Source: Ruminococcaceae bacterium UBA3329
Lineage (GTDB): Bacteria; Bacillota; Clostridia; Oscillospirales; Acutalibacteraceae
Reading direction: 5' to 3'
Assembly (NCBI GenBank): GCA_002361875.1
Contig: DERX01000095.1
Location: 1-11,174 of the forward strand
Length of the DNA: 11,174 bases
Shown piece by piece: positions 1-8,136 of the stretch (positions are counted from its first letter, which is position 1; every line of letters starts with the position of its first letter). A model generated the notes under the pieces. The model searched no databases and had not been told where the DNA came from. It saw only the letters and a list, made by a program, of their open reading frames with translations. The position numbers and the translations under genes were made by a program.

Positions 1-1343
1 TGAAAAAAATTATTTCACTGTTTCTTGCAGTATCAATGGTTACATTGCTGTTCACGAGCTGCGGGAAAAAGGATACGCCCAATAAAACGGAGACTACGGC
101 AGACACAATCCGTTTTTTAAATTTTAAGCCTGAGGTTGCACCTGTTTATGAAAGAATTGCCGAGGCTTATAAAAAAGAAACAGGAAAAACGCTTATTGTT
201 GAAACTGCAGCAAGCGGCAACTACGAACAAACACTTGCGGCAAAAATGGGCACAAAAGAAGCTCCTGTGCTTTTCCAGATAAACGGTCCTAAAGGATACC
301 TAAACTGGAAGGACTACTGCGCGGATTTGAAAGACACCGAGCTTTATAAACATCTTAAAGACAAAAACCTTGTTGTTTCTTCAAACGGTAATGTTTACGG
401 AATCCCGTATGTTCTTGAGGGTTACGGCATCATTTATAATAAAGAAATTACGGACAAGTATTTTGCACTCAGCAACAAAGCCGTTGACTTTAATTCAATG
501 GACGATGTAAAAAGCTTTGCTTCATTAAAGGCACTTGCTGAGGATATGCAGAAGCACGCAAGTGAGCTTGGCATAAAGGGCGTATTCGCATCAACATCGC
601 TTAAAACAGGTGAGGATTGGCGTTGGCAGACTCACCTTGCGAATATTCCCGTTTATTATGAATTTGAGAAAAATAATGTTGATTTAACAAGCAATGCTGT
701 CAATAAAATAAATTTTGAATTTTCGGACAATTATAAAAACATCTTTGATTTATATATCAACAATTCAACCGTTGACAAGAAAATTCTCGGCTCAAAAATC
801 GTTGACGAATCAATGGCGGAATTTGCTTTGGGCGAATGTGCAATGGTTCAGAACGGTAACTGGGCGTGGTCACAGATAAAGAATATCTCGGGCAATAAAG
901 TAAAAGCCGAAAATATTAAGTATTTGCCGATTTATATGGGAATTAACGGCGAAGAAAATCAAGGACTTTGTTTAGGCACGGAAAATTTCCTTGCTGTAAA
1001 TGCGAAAGCGAGCGAAACAGAACAAAAAAATGCTGAGGACTTTATGTATTGGCTGTTTTCGAGCGATACAGGCAAAAAGTTTGTTACTAATGAACTTGGT
1101 TTAATAACACCCTTTGACACATTCAGTGAAAGCGAAATTCCCGATGACCCGCTTGCAAAAGAGGTAATACTTTGGACAAATAAAAAGAATGTGACTAATA
1201 TCCCTTGGTACTTTACGGTTTTCCCGAGTCAAAATTTCAAAAATGATTTCGGTGCGGCGCTTCTTCAGTATTCGCAGGGCAGTAAAAGCTGGGACGATGT
1301 TAAAAAGCTTTTTGTTGAAAAATGGGCAGCGGAGAGCAAATAA
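1..1343 (+). CDS. Sugar ABC transporter substrate-binding lipoprotein (MalE-like), lacks only first base of start codon
   Basis: Extracellular solute-binding lipoprotein that captures a sugar, probably maltodextrin, and delivers it to the membrane permeases. The reading frame is open from base 1: the bases 'tg' at 1-2 complete a start codon whose first base lies just left of the window, giving about 447 residues beginning MKKIISLFLAVS. An internal ATG at 36 is not the start, because it would cut off the positive N-terminus of the signal peptide. The signal peptide ends in a lipobox, LFTSC, with the lipidated cysteine at about residue 21, followed by a charged linker. The rest resembles family 1 extracellular sugar-binding proteins in length and in the C-terminal alternation of aromatic and polar residues. 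It is followed after 46 nt by two permeases, the ATPase, malQ and glgP. The alpha-glucan substrate is inferred from that context and not from binding residues; other oligosaccharides are possible. Confidence 0.9.
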   Translation, partial: KKIISLFLAVSMVTLLFTSCGKKDTPNKTETTADTIRFLNFKPEVAPVYERIAEAYKKETGKTLIVETAASGNYEQTLAAKMGTKEAPVLFQINGPKGYLNWKDYCADLKDTELYKHLKDKNLVVSSNGNVYGIPYVLEGYGIIYNKEITDKYFALSNKAVDFNSMDDVKSFASLKALAEDMQKHASELGIKGVFASTSLKTGEDWRWQTHLANIPVYYEFEKNNVDLTSNAVNKINFEFSDNYKNIFDLYINNSTVDKKILGSKIVDESMAEFALGECAMVQNGNWAWSQIKNISGNKVKAENIKYLPIYMGINGEENQGLCLGTENFLAVNAKASETEQKNAEDFMYWLFSSDTGKKFVTNELGLITPFDTFSESEIPDDPLAKEVILWTNKKNVTNIPWYFTVFPSQNFKNDFGAALLQYSQGSKSWDDVKKLFVEKWAAESK

Positions 1344-1389
1344 TATTTTGTATCCGGCTTGATTTACCGCTGAAGTAGAGAGTGATTTT

Positions 1390-2235
1390 ATGGAAAAATC
1401 TATAAAAAAATATTTTCCTGTTTTTCTGTTGCCGGCATTGGCAGCGTTTGTAATTGTTTTCTTAATTCCCTTTTTGCTCGGTATATTTCTGTCTTTTACG
1501 GAATTTACAACAGTCGACAACGCAGTTTTTATCGGAATAAAAAATTATATAACCGCATTTACAAATGACAAAAACTTTTTGAATGCCTTGTGGTTTACAA
1601 CGAAATTTACATTTGTTTCGGTAATTACCATAAATGTGATTTCGTTTGCATTGGCTCTTTTGCTCACAAAGGGAATAAAAGGAACAAAAATATTCAGAAC
1701 GGTATTTTTTATGCCGAACCTTATAGGCGGAATAGTTCTCGGATATATCTGGAATTTGCTGATAAATGCTGTGCTCGGAATATTCGGATTGGATATAACC
1801 TATGATGCAAGCTACGGCTTTTGGGGACTTGTTTTTTTGATGAATTGGCAGTTGATCGGTTATATGATGGTAATTTATATTGCAGGAATACAAAATGTTC
1901 CGTCAGAGCTTATTGAGGCGGCACAGATTGACGGTGCGTCAAAGCGCTCGGTTTTAAGAAATGTTATTATCCCTATGGTTATGCCGTCAGTTACTATTTG
2001 CCTTTTTCTGACAATTACCAATTCATTTAAGCTGTTTGATCAAAATTTAGCGTTAACAGGCGGTGCTCCTGCAAAGGAAACCGCCATGTTGGCACTTGAT
2101 ATTTATAATACCTTCTACGGAAGAATCGGTTATCAGGGAGTCGGTCAGGCAAAGGCGGTTGTATTTTTCATTATAGTTGCCGTTATAGCGTTCGTTCAAC
2201 TTAAAATAACGGGACGGAAAGAGGAGGAAGCATAA
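1390..2235 (+). CDS. Sugar ABC transporter permease, MalF type
   Basis: Inner membrane subunit of the carbohydrate importer, 281 residues. Hydrophobic segments suggest six transmembrane helices, roughly at residues 11-31, 66-88, 100-122, 145-165, 195-215 and 255-273. The cytoplasmic EAA loop that docks on the ATPase is clear: EAAQIDGAS starting at Glu176, followed by an IIP motif. The large periplasmic loop of E. coli MalF is absent, as is normal in Gram-positive MalF, UgpA and MsmF homologues. The ATG at 1390 is preceded by a GAGAG-type ribosome binding site. The stop overlaps the next permease start by one base, so the two are probably translationally coupled. Assignment to this permease family is firm; the sugar transported is inferred from malQ and glgP downstream. 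Confidence 0.93.
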   Translation: MEKSIKKYFPVFLLPALAAFVIVFLIPFLLGIFLSFTEFTTVDNAVFIGIKNYITAFTNDKNFLNALWFTTKFTFVSVITINVISFALALLLTKGIKGTKIFRTVFFMPNLIGGIVLGYIWNLLINAVLGIFGLDITYDASYGFWGLVFLMNWQLIGYMMVIYIAGIQNVPSELIEAAQIDGASKRSVLRNVIIPMVMPSVTICLFLTITNSFKLFDQNLALTGGAPAKETAMLALDIYNTFYGRIGYQGVGQAKAVVFFIIVAVIAFVQLKITGRKEEEA

Positions 2236-3074
2236 TGAATTCCCGAAAAAGACTTCATCACGGTATTTCTTTTGCATTTCTTCTGTTTTTATCGGTTGTA
2301 TTTTTGTTTCCGATTTACCTTGTAGTGCTCAATTCCTTTAAATCTAAATTCAATATTGTCGGCAGTCCGTTTAAATTTCCAAACGAAGATACATTTGTAG
2401 GCTTTGAAAATTATGTAAACGGAATAAGAATGTCGGATTTAATACCGTCATTTTTAAGGACGCTTATTATTACTGTCGGTTCGGTTCTTGCTATTGTAAT
2501 TTTTACATCAATGGCGGCATGGTTTATTGTAAGAGTAAAAAATAAATTTACAAAAGGTGTTTATTATCTTTTCCTGTTTAGTATGATTGTTCCGTTCCAA
2601 ATGATAATGTTTTCAATGGTAAGTGTTTGTTCAAAACTCGGTCTTAACTCTGTTTTGGGTATAATTCCCGTATATCTCGGATTTGGTTCGGGAATGTCTG
2701 TATTTTTGTTTACGGGATTCATAAGAGGACTTCCTCACGAAATAGAGGAAGCGGCAATGATTGACGGTTGCGGACCGTTGAGAACATTTTTTACTGTTGT
2801 TTTCCCAATGCTAAAGCCCACATCAATTACCGTAGCAATACTCAACGCTATGTGGATTTGGAATGACTTTTTGCTGCCCTATCTTTTACTCGGTACGCAA
2901 AATAAAACGCTTTCCGTTGCAATTCAAATTGCAACACAGGGCGCATACGGCTCAATTGACTGGGGCGGCTTTATGGCAATGCTTGTACTTGCAATTATTC
3001 CGATTGTAATTTTCTATCTGTTCTGCCAAAAATATATAATTAAGGGCGTTATTGACGGAGCAGTTAAGGGTTAA
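2235..3074 (+). CDS. Sugar ABC transporter permease, MalG type
   Basis: Second membrane subunit of the importer, 279 residues, pairing with the upstream permease to form the channel. The N-terminal helix (about residues 9-31) is followed by further hydrophobic segments near 75-98, 107-127, 138-160, 190-212 and 245-265. The EAA loop is EAAMIDGCG from Glu172, with the conserved FP and proline pattern after it. It starts with the ATG at 2235, one base inside the upstream stop codon (TAATG arrangement), behind a very strong purine-rich ribosome binding site (GAGGAGGAAG, 2221-2230). It ends 9 nt before the ATPase gene. The family (MalG, UgpE, MsmG type) is secure and the substrate is inferred. Confidence 0.93.
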   Translation: MNSRKRLHHGISFAFLLFLSVVFLFPIYLVVLNSFKSKFNIVGSPFKFPNEDTFVGFENYVNGIRMSDLIPSFLRTLIITVGSVLAIVIFTSMAAWFIVRVKNKFTKGVYYLFLFSMIVPFQMIMFSMVSVCSKLGLNSVLGIIPVYLGFGSGMSVFLFTGFIRGLPHEIEEAAMIDGCGPLRTFFTVVFPMLKPTSITVAILNAMWIWNDFLLPYLLLGTQNKTLSVAIQIATQGAYGSIDWGGFMAMLVLAIIPIVIFYLFCQKYIIKGVIDGAVKG

Positions 3075-3083
3075 GGTGAAAAT

Positions 3084-4190
3084 ATGGCGACAATTAAACT
3101 TGAAAATATAAGAAAAACTTATGAAGACGGCATAACGGTAATTGATAATTTGAATCTTGAAATCAACGATAAGGAGTTTATTATTCTTGTCGGTCCGTCA
3201 GGGTGCGGAAAATCCACAACTCTTCGTATGATAGCAGGACTTGAAGAAATAAGCGACGGAAATCTTTATATAGGGGACAAGCGTGTCAACGATGTGTCAC
3301 CTAAAGACAGAGATATTGCGATGGTCTTTCAAAGCTACGCTCTTTATCCTCATATGACCGTTTATAAGAATATGGCATTTGGTCTAAAAAACAGGAAAGT
3401 GCCTAAAGACGAGATAGACAGAAAGGTAAAAGAAGCGGCAAAAATGCTCGATATTGAAGAGTATTTGCATAGAAAGCCGAGAGCGCTTTCAGGAGGACAG
3501 CGGCAGAGGGTTGCCCTCGGGCGTGCAATGGTGCGTGAGCCGTCTGTATTTCTTCTTGACGAGCCGCTTTCAAACCTTGACGCAAAGCTCAGAACTGAAA
3601 TGAGAAACAGAATTTCAATTCTTCACCGAAAATTACAGACAACCTTTGTGTATGTCACCCACGACCAAACTGAAGCTATGACAATGGCTGACAGAATTGT
3701 TGTGTTAAGAAAAGGCGAGGTAATGCAGTTTGACACACCGAGCGTTCTTTATAATCACCCGAAAAATATGTTCGTTGCTGGGTTTATAGGCTCTCCTCAA
3801 ATGAATTTTTTGGATACACGCATTGAGGTTATAAAAAACAGTTATTTTGCAGTTTCAGATGATTTCAAAATAAAATTGCCCGAAAGAATGTACGATTCAC
3901 TTTCTCTTTACAGAAATAAAGATGTAATTTTGGGTGTCCGTCCCGATGATTTGCATATAAAAAATGAATATGCAAGTGAAAAATATACGGAAAAAATTCG
4001 TGTTTATGTTGATATAGTTGAAATGACTGGTTCGGATTATTTCCTTTACGGTAAATTGGGCAATCAAAAAATAACGGCAAAAGTGCCTACAACATTTTCT
4101 GTGCATAACGATACGGAATGTGAATTAACCGTTGATGCGGATAAAATTCATATTTTTGATAAAGTCAGTGAAAATTTAATATGCGATTGA
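3084..4190 (+). CDS. malK: Sugar ABC transporter ATP-binding protein (MalK/MsmX/UgpC type)
   Basis: ATPase that powers the importer from the cytoplasmic face, 368 residues. All nucleotide-binding motifs are intact: Walker A GPSGCGKST at 37-45, Q-loop Gln83, signature LSGGQ at 135-139, Walker B ending in Asp159 with catalytic Glu160, and the H-loop His193. The C-terminal third (from about residue 235) is the OB-fold/TOBE regulatory domain typical of MalK-type ATPases, including a GVRPDDL motif. Many Gram-positive bacteria use one shared ATPase (MsmX) for several sugar importers, often encoded elsewhere; here it sits in the same gene run as its permeases. The start at 3084 follows an AAGGTGA ribosome binding site. 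The names MsmX or UgpC would be equally acceptable, since they cannot be told apart by motif. Confidence 0.95.
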   Translation: MATIKLENIRKTYEDGITVIDNLNLEINDKEFIILVGPSGCGKSTTLRMIAGLEEISDGNLYIGDKRVNDVSPKDRDIAMVFQSYALYPHMTVYKNMAFGLKNRKVPKDEIDRKVKEAAKMLDIEEYLHRKPRALSGGQRQRVALGRAMVREPSVFLLDEPLSNLDAKLRTEMRNRISILHRKLQTTFVYVTHDQTEAMTMADRIVVLRKGEVMQFDTPSVLYNHPKNMFVAGFIGSPQMNFLDTRIEVIKNSYFAVSDDFKIKLPERMYDSLSLYRNKDVILGVRPDDLHIKNEYASEKYTEKIRVYVDIVEMTGSDYFLYGKLGNQKITAKVPTTFSVHNDTECELTVDADKIHIFDKVSENLICD

Positions 4191-4215
4191 CTTTTTCCGC
4201 AAAAAATAATATATT
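4187..4215 (+). promoter_or_regulatory. Putative sigma-70-type promoter for malQ-glgP
   Basis: TTGACT (4187-4192) and TATATT (4210-4215) each match the consensus hexamers at five of six positions and are separated by exactly 17 nt. Transcription would begin near 4221, leaving a leader of about 28 nt before the malQ ATG. The -35 hexamer overlaps the stop codon of the upstream ATPase. A perfect 14-nt AT-only palindrome (4205-4218) covers the -10 region. The promoter is predicted from pattern only. Confidence 0.5.
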
Positions 4216-4248
4216 ATTCGTTAGTATTCAGAGTTAGGCTGTGATGTT

Positions 4249-5745
4249 ATGAGAACAAGCGGTGTGCTTATGCACATTTCATCTTTACCGAGTCCTTACG
4301 GAATAGGTACTTTCGGTGAAGAGGCATATAAATTTGTGGATTTTTTAAAGAGTGCAGGGCAGTATTATTGGCAGATTTTGCCGTTTTGCCCAACCGGTTT
4401 CGGCGACAGCCCTTATCAGTCTTTTTCGACCTTTGCAGGCAATCCTTATTTTATTGATTTGGACAAGCTTTCAGAGGACGGACTTCTAAAAAAAAGCGAA
4501 TATGCAAACAAAAAGTGGTGTGACTCCGAAACAAAGATTGATTATTCATTGCTTTTTGAGAACAGAATACCTGTTTTAAAGACTGCGTTTTCACGGTTTA
4601 GCGAAACTGACGATTATATTCGATTTTGTGATGAAAACTCTTATTGGCTTAACGACTATTCACTTTATATGGCACTCAAATTTGTAAACCACGGTAAGCC
4701 GTGGTACGAGTGGGAAGATAAATACAAAAAACGTGATGAAAACACATTAAAAGAATTTAACGAAAAGCATTGCGATGAAACAGCATTCTGGAAATTTGTT
4801 CAATATGAATTTTTCAGTCAGTGGAATAAACTTAAATCCTATGCAAACGGCAACGGTGTTTTTATAATAGGGGATATTCCGATTTATGTCGCAGGGGATT
4901 CTGCCGATGTTTGGGCAAATACAGGCCTTTTCCAAATCGATGAAAATTGTAATTTTACCAATGTGGCGGGCTGTCCGCCTGACGCATTTACAGAAGACGG
5001 TCAGCTTTGGGGAAATCCGCTGTACGATTGGAATGAAATGAAGAAGGACGATTATAAATGGTGGAAAAGCCGTATTTCACATATAATGAAAATGGTTGAC
5101 ACCGTTCGAATTGACCATTTCAGAGGCTTTGAATCTTATTACAGTATTCCTGCCGAATCAACAACCGCTAAAATCGGTAAATGGGAAAAGGGCCCCGGAA
5201 TTGAATTTTTCAAGTCCGTTCAAAAGTCTTTGGGCAAAATCAGCATAATTGCTGAGGATTTAGGCTTTTTAACACCTGCTGTTAAGAAAATGCTTCGTCA
5301 AAGCGGTTACCCCGGAATGAAGGTGTTGCAATTTGCCTTTGATTCCGACTGTGACAGTGATTATCTTCTTCACAATATAACTCCCAAAAGCGTTTGTTAT
5401 ACGGGTACTCACGATAACGATACAATTATCGGTTATATGAAAAATGCAGACAGAAAAACGCGAAAAAGAGCAAAGGATTATTTAGGACTTACAAGGCGTG
5501 AGGGGTACAATTGGGGAATGATGCGTGCCTGCTGGAGCTCAAATTCTAATATCGCAATAGTTACAATGCAGGATTTGCTGGGACTCGGCAGTGAAGCGAG
5601 AATGAACACACCGTCAACGAAAGAAAACAATTGGCAGTGGAGAGCAGAAAAGGATTATCTTTCGGATTCACTTGCTGAAAAGATTAGATATTATACTAAT
5701 CTTTATAAACGGTTACAGGGTGGTAAAAATGTCAAAAATAATTAA
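4249..5745 (+). CDS. malQ: 4-alpha-glucanotransferase (amylomaltase, GH77)
   Basis: Cytoplasmic glycoside hydrolase family 77 enzyme of 498 residues, close to the usual 500 of bacterial amylomaltases. It transfers alpha-1,4-glucan segments between maltodextrins, releasing glucose and building longer chains that the phosphorylase can attack. The N-terminus has the family opening RTSGVLMHISSLPSPYGIG. The three catalytic acidic residues are visible: nucleophile Asp289 in VRIDHFRGFE, acid/base Glu336 in IIAEDLG and the transition-state stabiliser Asp389 in GTHDNDT. The start at 4249 is chosen because this N-terminal motif begins there; its ribosome binding site (TTAGG about 10 nt upstream) is only moderate. 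The 3' end overlaps glgP by 17 nt, indicating coupled expression. It follows the ABC importer after 58 nt, which links it to imported maltodextrin. Confidence 0.97.
   Translation: MRTSGVLMHISSLPSPYGIGTFGEEAYKFVDFLKSAGQYYWQILPFCPTGFGDSPYQSFSTFAGNPYFIDLDKLSEDGLLKKSEYANKKWCDSETKIDYSLLFENRIPVLKTAFSRFSETDDYIRFCDENSYWLNDYSLYMALKFVNHGKPWYEWEDKYKKRDENTLKEFNEKHCDETAFWKFVQYEFFSQWNKLKSYANGNGVFIIGDIPIYVAGDSADVWANTGLFQIDENCNFTNVAGCPPDAFTEDGQLWGNPLYDWNEMKKDDYKWWKSRISHIMKMVDTVRIDHFRGFESYYSIPAESTTAKIGKWEKGPGIEFFKSVQKSLGKISIIAEDLGFLTPAVKKMLRQSGYPGMKVLQFAFDSDCDSDYLLHNITPKSVCYTGTHDNDTIIGYMKNADRKTRKRAKDYLGLTRREGYNWGMMRACWSSNSNIAIVTMQDLLGLGSEARMNTPSTKENNWQWRAEKDYLSDSLAEKIRYYTNLYKRLQGGKNVKNN
5717..5723 (+). promoter_or_regulatory. 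Ribosome binding site that fixes the glgP start
   Basis: AGGGTGG lies 5 nt before the ATG at 5729, inside the 3' end of malQ. An earlier in-frame ATG at 5672 has no comparable site and would extend the overlap with malQ to 74 nt, so 5729 is preferred. Confidence 0.6.
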
Positions 5746-8077
5746 AGATGCAAAAATAATTTCTAAGTCAAAATATCAAAAAGAACTGAATGAACTTAAG
5801 CATTTTGAATTGCACGATGTAATTTCAGCAGCCTTTTTGTCAACAATTGCAGATAATTGGAAGAAAAGCAAGGAAAGGCATATTTCGGGCAGATGTGCTT
5901 ACTATTTTTCTGCTGAATTTCTTGTAGGTAGATTAGTTTTTAATAATCTTGCCGCAAAAGAACTGCTGAATGATGTCGAAAATGAGTTAAAAGAGCTTGG
6001 CACAAGCCTTGATATTTTAGAAGGAACAGAGGATGCGGCTCTCGGTAACGGAGGTCTCGGCAGGCTTGCCGCTTGCTTTCTTGACAGTGCTGCAACGCTT
6101 AATAAACCTCTTATGGGATACGGAATCCGTTATAAATACGGACTTTTCAAACAGGAAATTTCGGACGGCTTTCAGATTGAACAGGTTGACGACTGGACAC
6201 GCTACGGCGACCCTTGGTCTGCAAGGCACGAGGACGAAGCGGTACGGGTAGATTTTAAAGGTATGAGCGTCCGTGCTGTTCCCTACGATATGCCCGTAGT
6301 TGGTTTCAGAACCGACAATGTCGGGACACTTCGTCTTTGGCAGAGCGAAGCTCTTGAACCCTTTGATTTTGAAATGTTCAATGAACAGAAATACGATAAA
6401 TCCGTTGCTGTGAAAAACAGAGCTGAAGACATTTCAAGAGTGCTTTATCCGAATGATGACACGAATGAGGGCAAAAAACTCCGACTTAAACAGCAATATT
6501 TTTTCTCAAGTGCGTCCTTGCAGGATATTATAAGGAATTATAAAAAGTATCACGGAACAGATTTCACACAGTTTGCCGATTTTGTTACAATTCAGCTTAA
6601 CGACACGCACCCTGTAATTTCAATACCCGAGCTTATAAGACTGCTGACGGAAAATGAGGGTCTTGACTTTGACGCCGCATTTGATATTGCAAAAAAAGTA
6701 TTTAATTATACGAACCATACCGTTATGCAGGAGGCTCTTGAAAAATGGGATTTGAAAATTATCCGTGACACCGTTCCGCAGGTTGTCGATATAATTAAAA
6801 AGCTTGACAGGAAACTAAAAAAAGAACTCGTAAAAACGGACTTGTCAAAATCCGACGCCGAAAAGATATATATTATTCAGGACAAGCGTGTCCATATGGC
6901 ATATCTTGCTGTTTTTTGCTCAAAATATGTTAACGGTGTTGCAGAAATTCACACCGAAATTCTAAAAAACAGCGTTCTTAAATCTTGGTATGAGGTTTAC
7001 CCTGAAAAATTCCAAAACAAGACAAACGGCATAACCCAAAGGCGTTGGCTCTACCTTTGCAATCCGGAGCTTTCTGCACTTATCACCGAGCTTTTGGGTA
7101 CTGACAGTTGGATAAAAAATCTTGATAAGCTGCACGGTCTTACTGAATTTGCCGATGATAAGGCAGTAATTGAACGCTTTGCAAAAATTAAGCAGGAAAA
7201 GAAAAATCAGTTGGCAAGATTTATAAACGCTAAAGACGGAATTTCTGTAAATCCCGATACAGTATTTGATATTCAAATTAAAAGATTGCATGAGTACAAG
7301 CGCCAGCTTTTAAATATTCTAGCAATTCTTGAGTTGTATTTCGAGATTAAAGAGGGTACAATTGCCGATTTTGAGCCTACAACCTTTATTTTCGGCGCAA
7401 AATCCGCTCCCGGATATGCCCGTGCGAAAGGCATAATCAAGCTTATAAATGAGGTCGCAAAGCTTATTGAAAAAGACGAAAAAGTATCAAAATACATTAA
7501 AGTAGTCTTTATTAAAGATTACAATGTGTCTTACGCTGAAAAGCTTGTTGCGGCGGCAGATGTAAGCGAGCAGATTTCAACTGCGGGAACGGAAGCCAGC
7601 GGCACGGGCAATATGAAGCTTATGCTTAACGGCGCAGTAACGCTCGGCACATTTGACGGTGCTAATATTGAAATTGTCCGTGAGGCAGGCGAAGAAAATA
7701 ACTACATTTTCGGCGCAACGGTTGAAAAAATTGAAGATACTAAAGAGCGTTACAATCCCAAGGAGTATTACGAAAAAGACAAGCGTATAAAGCGTGTGCT
7801 TGATTCTCTTATTGACGGAACTCTCAACGACGGAAATACAAAGATTTTCAAAGAGCTTTATAATTCCTTGCTTGATGGTGCTTCTTGGCACGAACCCGAC
7901 CATTATTTCCTTTTGCTTGATTTTGACGACTATGTTAAAACAAAAATCAGAGTTAATAACGACTGCAAGGATAAAATGGCCTTTTACCGGAAATGCTGGC
8001 TTAATATGTGCAATGCGGGCAAATTCTCGTCTGACAGAACAATTAAAGAGTACTGTAAAGATATTTGGCATATATAA
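5729..8077 (+). CDS. glgP: Glycogen/maltodextrin phosphorylase (GT35)
   Basis: Pyridoxal-phosphate enzyme of family GT35, 782 residues, that releases glucose-1-phosphate from the non-reducing end of alpha-1,4-glucans using phosphate. The glycine-rich LGNGGLGRL motif lies at 105-113. The family motif EASGTGNMK spans 622-630, with Lys630 forming the Schiff base to the cofactor. Other family blocks are LNDTHP, YTNHT, the VQIKRLHEYKRQ-like block (here IQIKRLHEYKRQL), and the C-terminal SSDRTIKEYCKDIWHI ending. The length matches bacterial enzymes, with no gap or frameshift seen. It overlaps malQ by 17 nt and ends before a hairpin. Whether it prefers stored glycogen or imported maltodextrin cannot be read from the sequence; the importer and malQ upstream favour maltodextrin, and MalP is a possible alternative name. 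Confidence 0.97.
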   Translation: MSKIIKDAKIISKSKYQKELNELKHFELHDVISAAFLSTIADNWKKSKERHISGRCAYYFSAEFLVGRLVFNNLAAKELLNDVENELKELGTSLDILEGTEDAALGNGGLGRLAACFLDSAATLNKPLMGYGIRYKYGLFKQEISDGFQIEQVDDWTRYGDPWSARHEDEAVRVDFKGMSVRAVPYDMPVVGFRTDNVGTLRLWQSEALEPFDFEMFNEQKYDKSVAVKNRAEDISRVLYPNDDTNEGKKLRLKQQYFFSSASLQDIIRNYKKYHGTDFTQFADFVTIQLNDTHPVISIPELIRLLTENEGLDFDAAFDIAKKVFNYTNHTVMQEALEKWDLKIIRDTVPQVVDIIKKLDRKLKKELVKTDLSKSDAEKIYIIQDKRVHMAYLAVFCSKYVNGVAEIHTEILKNSVLKSWYEVYPEKFQNKTNGITQRRWLYLCNPELSALITELLGTDSWIKNLDKLHGLTEFADDKAVIERFAKIKQEKKNQLARFINAKDGISVNPDTVFDIQIKRLHEYKRQLLNILAILELYFEIKEGTIADFEPTTFIFGAKSAPGYARAKGIIKLINEVAKLIEKDEKVSKYIKVVFIKDYNVSYAEKLVAAADVSEQISTAGTEASGTGNMKLMLNGAVTLGTFDGANIEIVREAGEENNYIFGATVEKIEDTKERYNPKEYYEKDKRIKRVLDSLIDGTLNDGNTKIFKELYNSLLDGASWHEPDHYFLLLDFDDYVKTKIRVNNDCKDKMAFYRKCWLNMCNAGKFSSDRTIKEYCKDIWHI

Positions 8078-8086
8078 AGTAAAAAT

Positions 8087-8120
8087 AGGACGGGCTTAAA
8101 TTCAAGTCCGTCCTTAAAAT
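8087..8120 (+). terminator. Hairpin after glgP, weak intrinsic terminator or attenuator
   Basis: An 11-bp stem (8087-8097 with 8104-8114, core GGACGGGCTT) with a 6-nt loop follows the glgP stop by 9 nt. Its one non-Watson-Crick pair is a G-U wobble in plus-strand RNA but would be a C-A mismatch in minus-strand RNA, so the plus-strand transcript is the likely functional one. The downstream tract (TTAAAAT) is poor in T, so termination may be incomplete and some transcripts may continue into birA. Confidence 0.45.
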
Positions 8121-8123
8121 CGT

Positions 8124-8129
8124 AGGAAG
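8124..8129 (+). promoter_or_regulatory. Ribosome binding site supporting the GTG start of birA
   Basis: AGGAAG sits 7 nt before the GTG at 8137. There is no ATG in frame nearby that keeps the N-terminal biotin ligase block, so the GTG start is preferred. Confidence 0.6.
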
Positions 8130-8136
8130 TGGCATT

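Noticed and set aside
1344..1389. Possible stem-loop between the binding protein and first permease that could limit permease expression
   Set aside because: Only 3-5 bp pairings could be drawn and there is no T tract, so no structure can be supported.
1101..1893. Minus-strand open frames across the binding protein and first permease
   Set aside because: Both are antisense to clearly conserved ABC transporter genes and have shadow-like compositions with no recognisable motif.
5672..5728. Upstream ATG as an N-terminal extension of glgP
   Set aside because: It would overlap malQ by 74 nt and add residues not typical of the family; the ATG at 5729 has a good ribosome binding site.
7577..8071. 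Long minus-strand open frame opposite the end of glgP
   Set aside because: It lies wholly antisense to a well-conserved phosphorylase region, has no ribosome binding site of note and reads as low-complexity, cysteine- and phenylalanine-rich sequence. It is a shadow frame.
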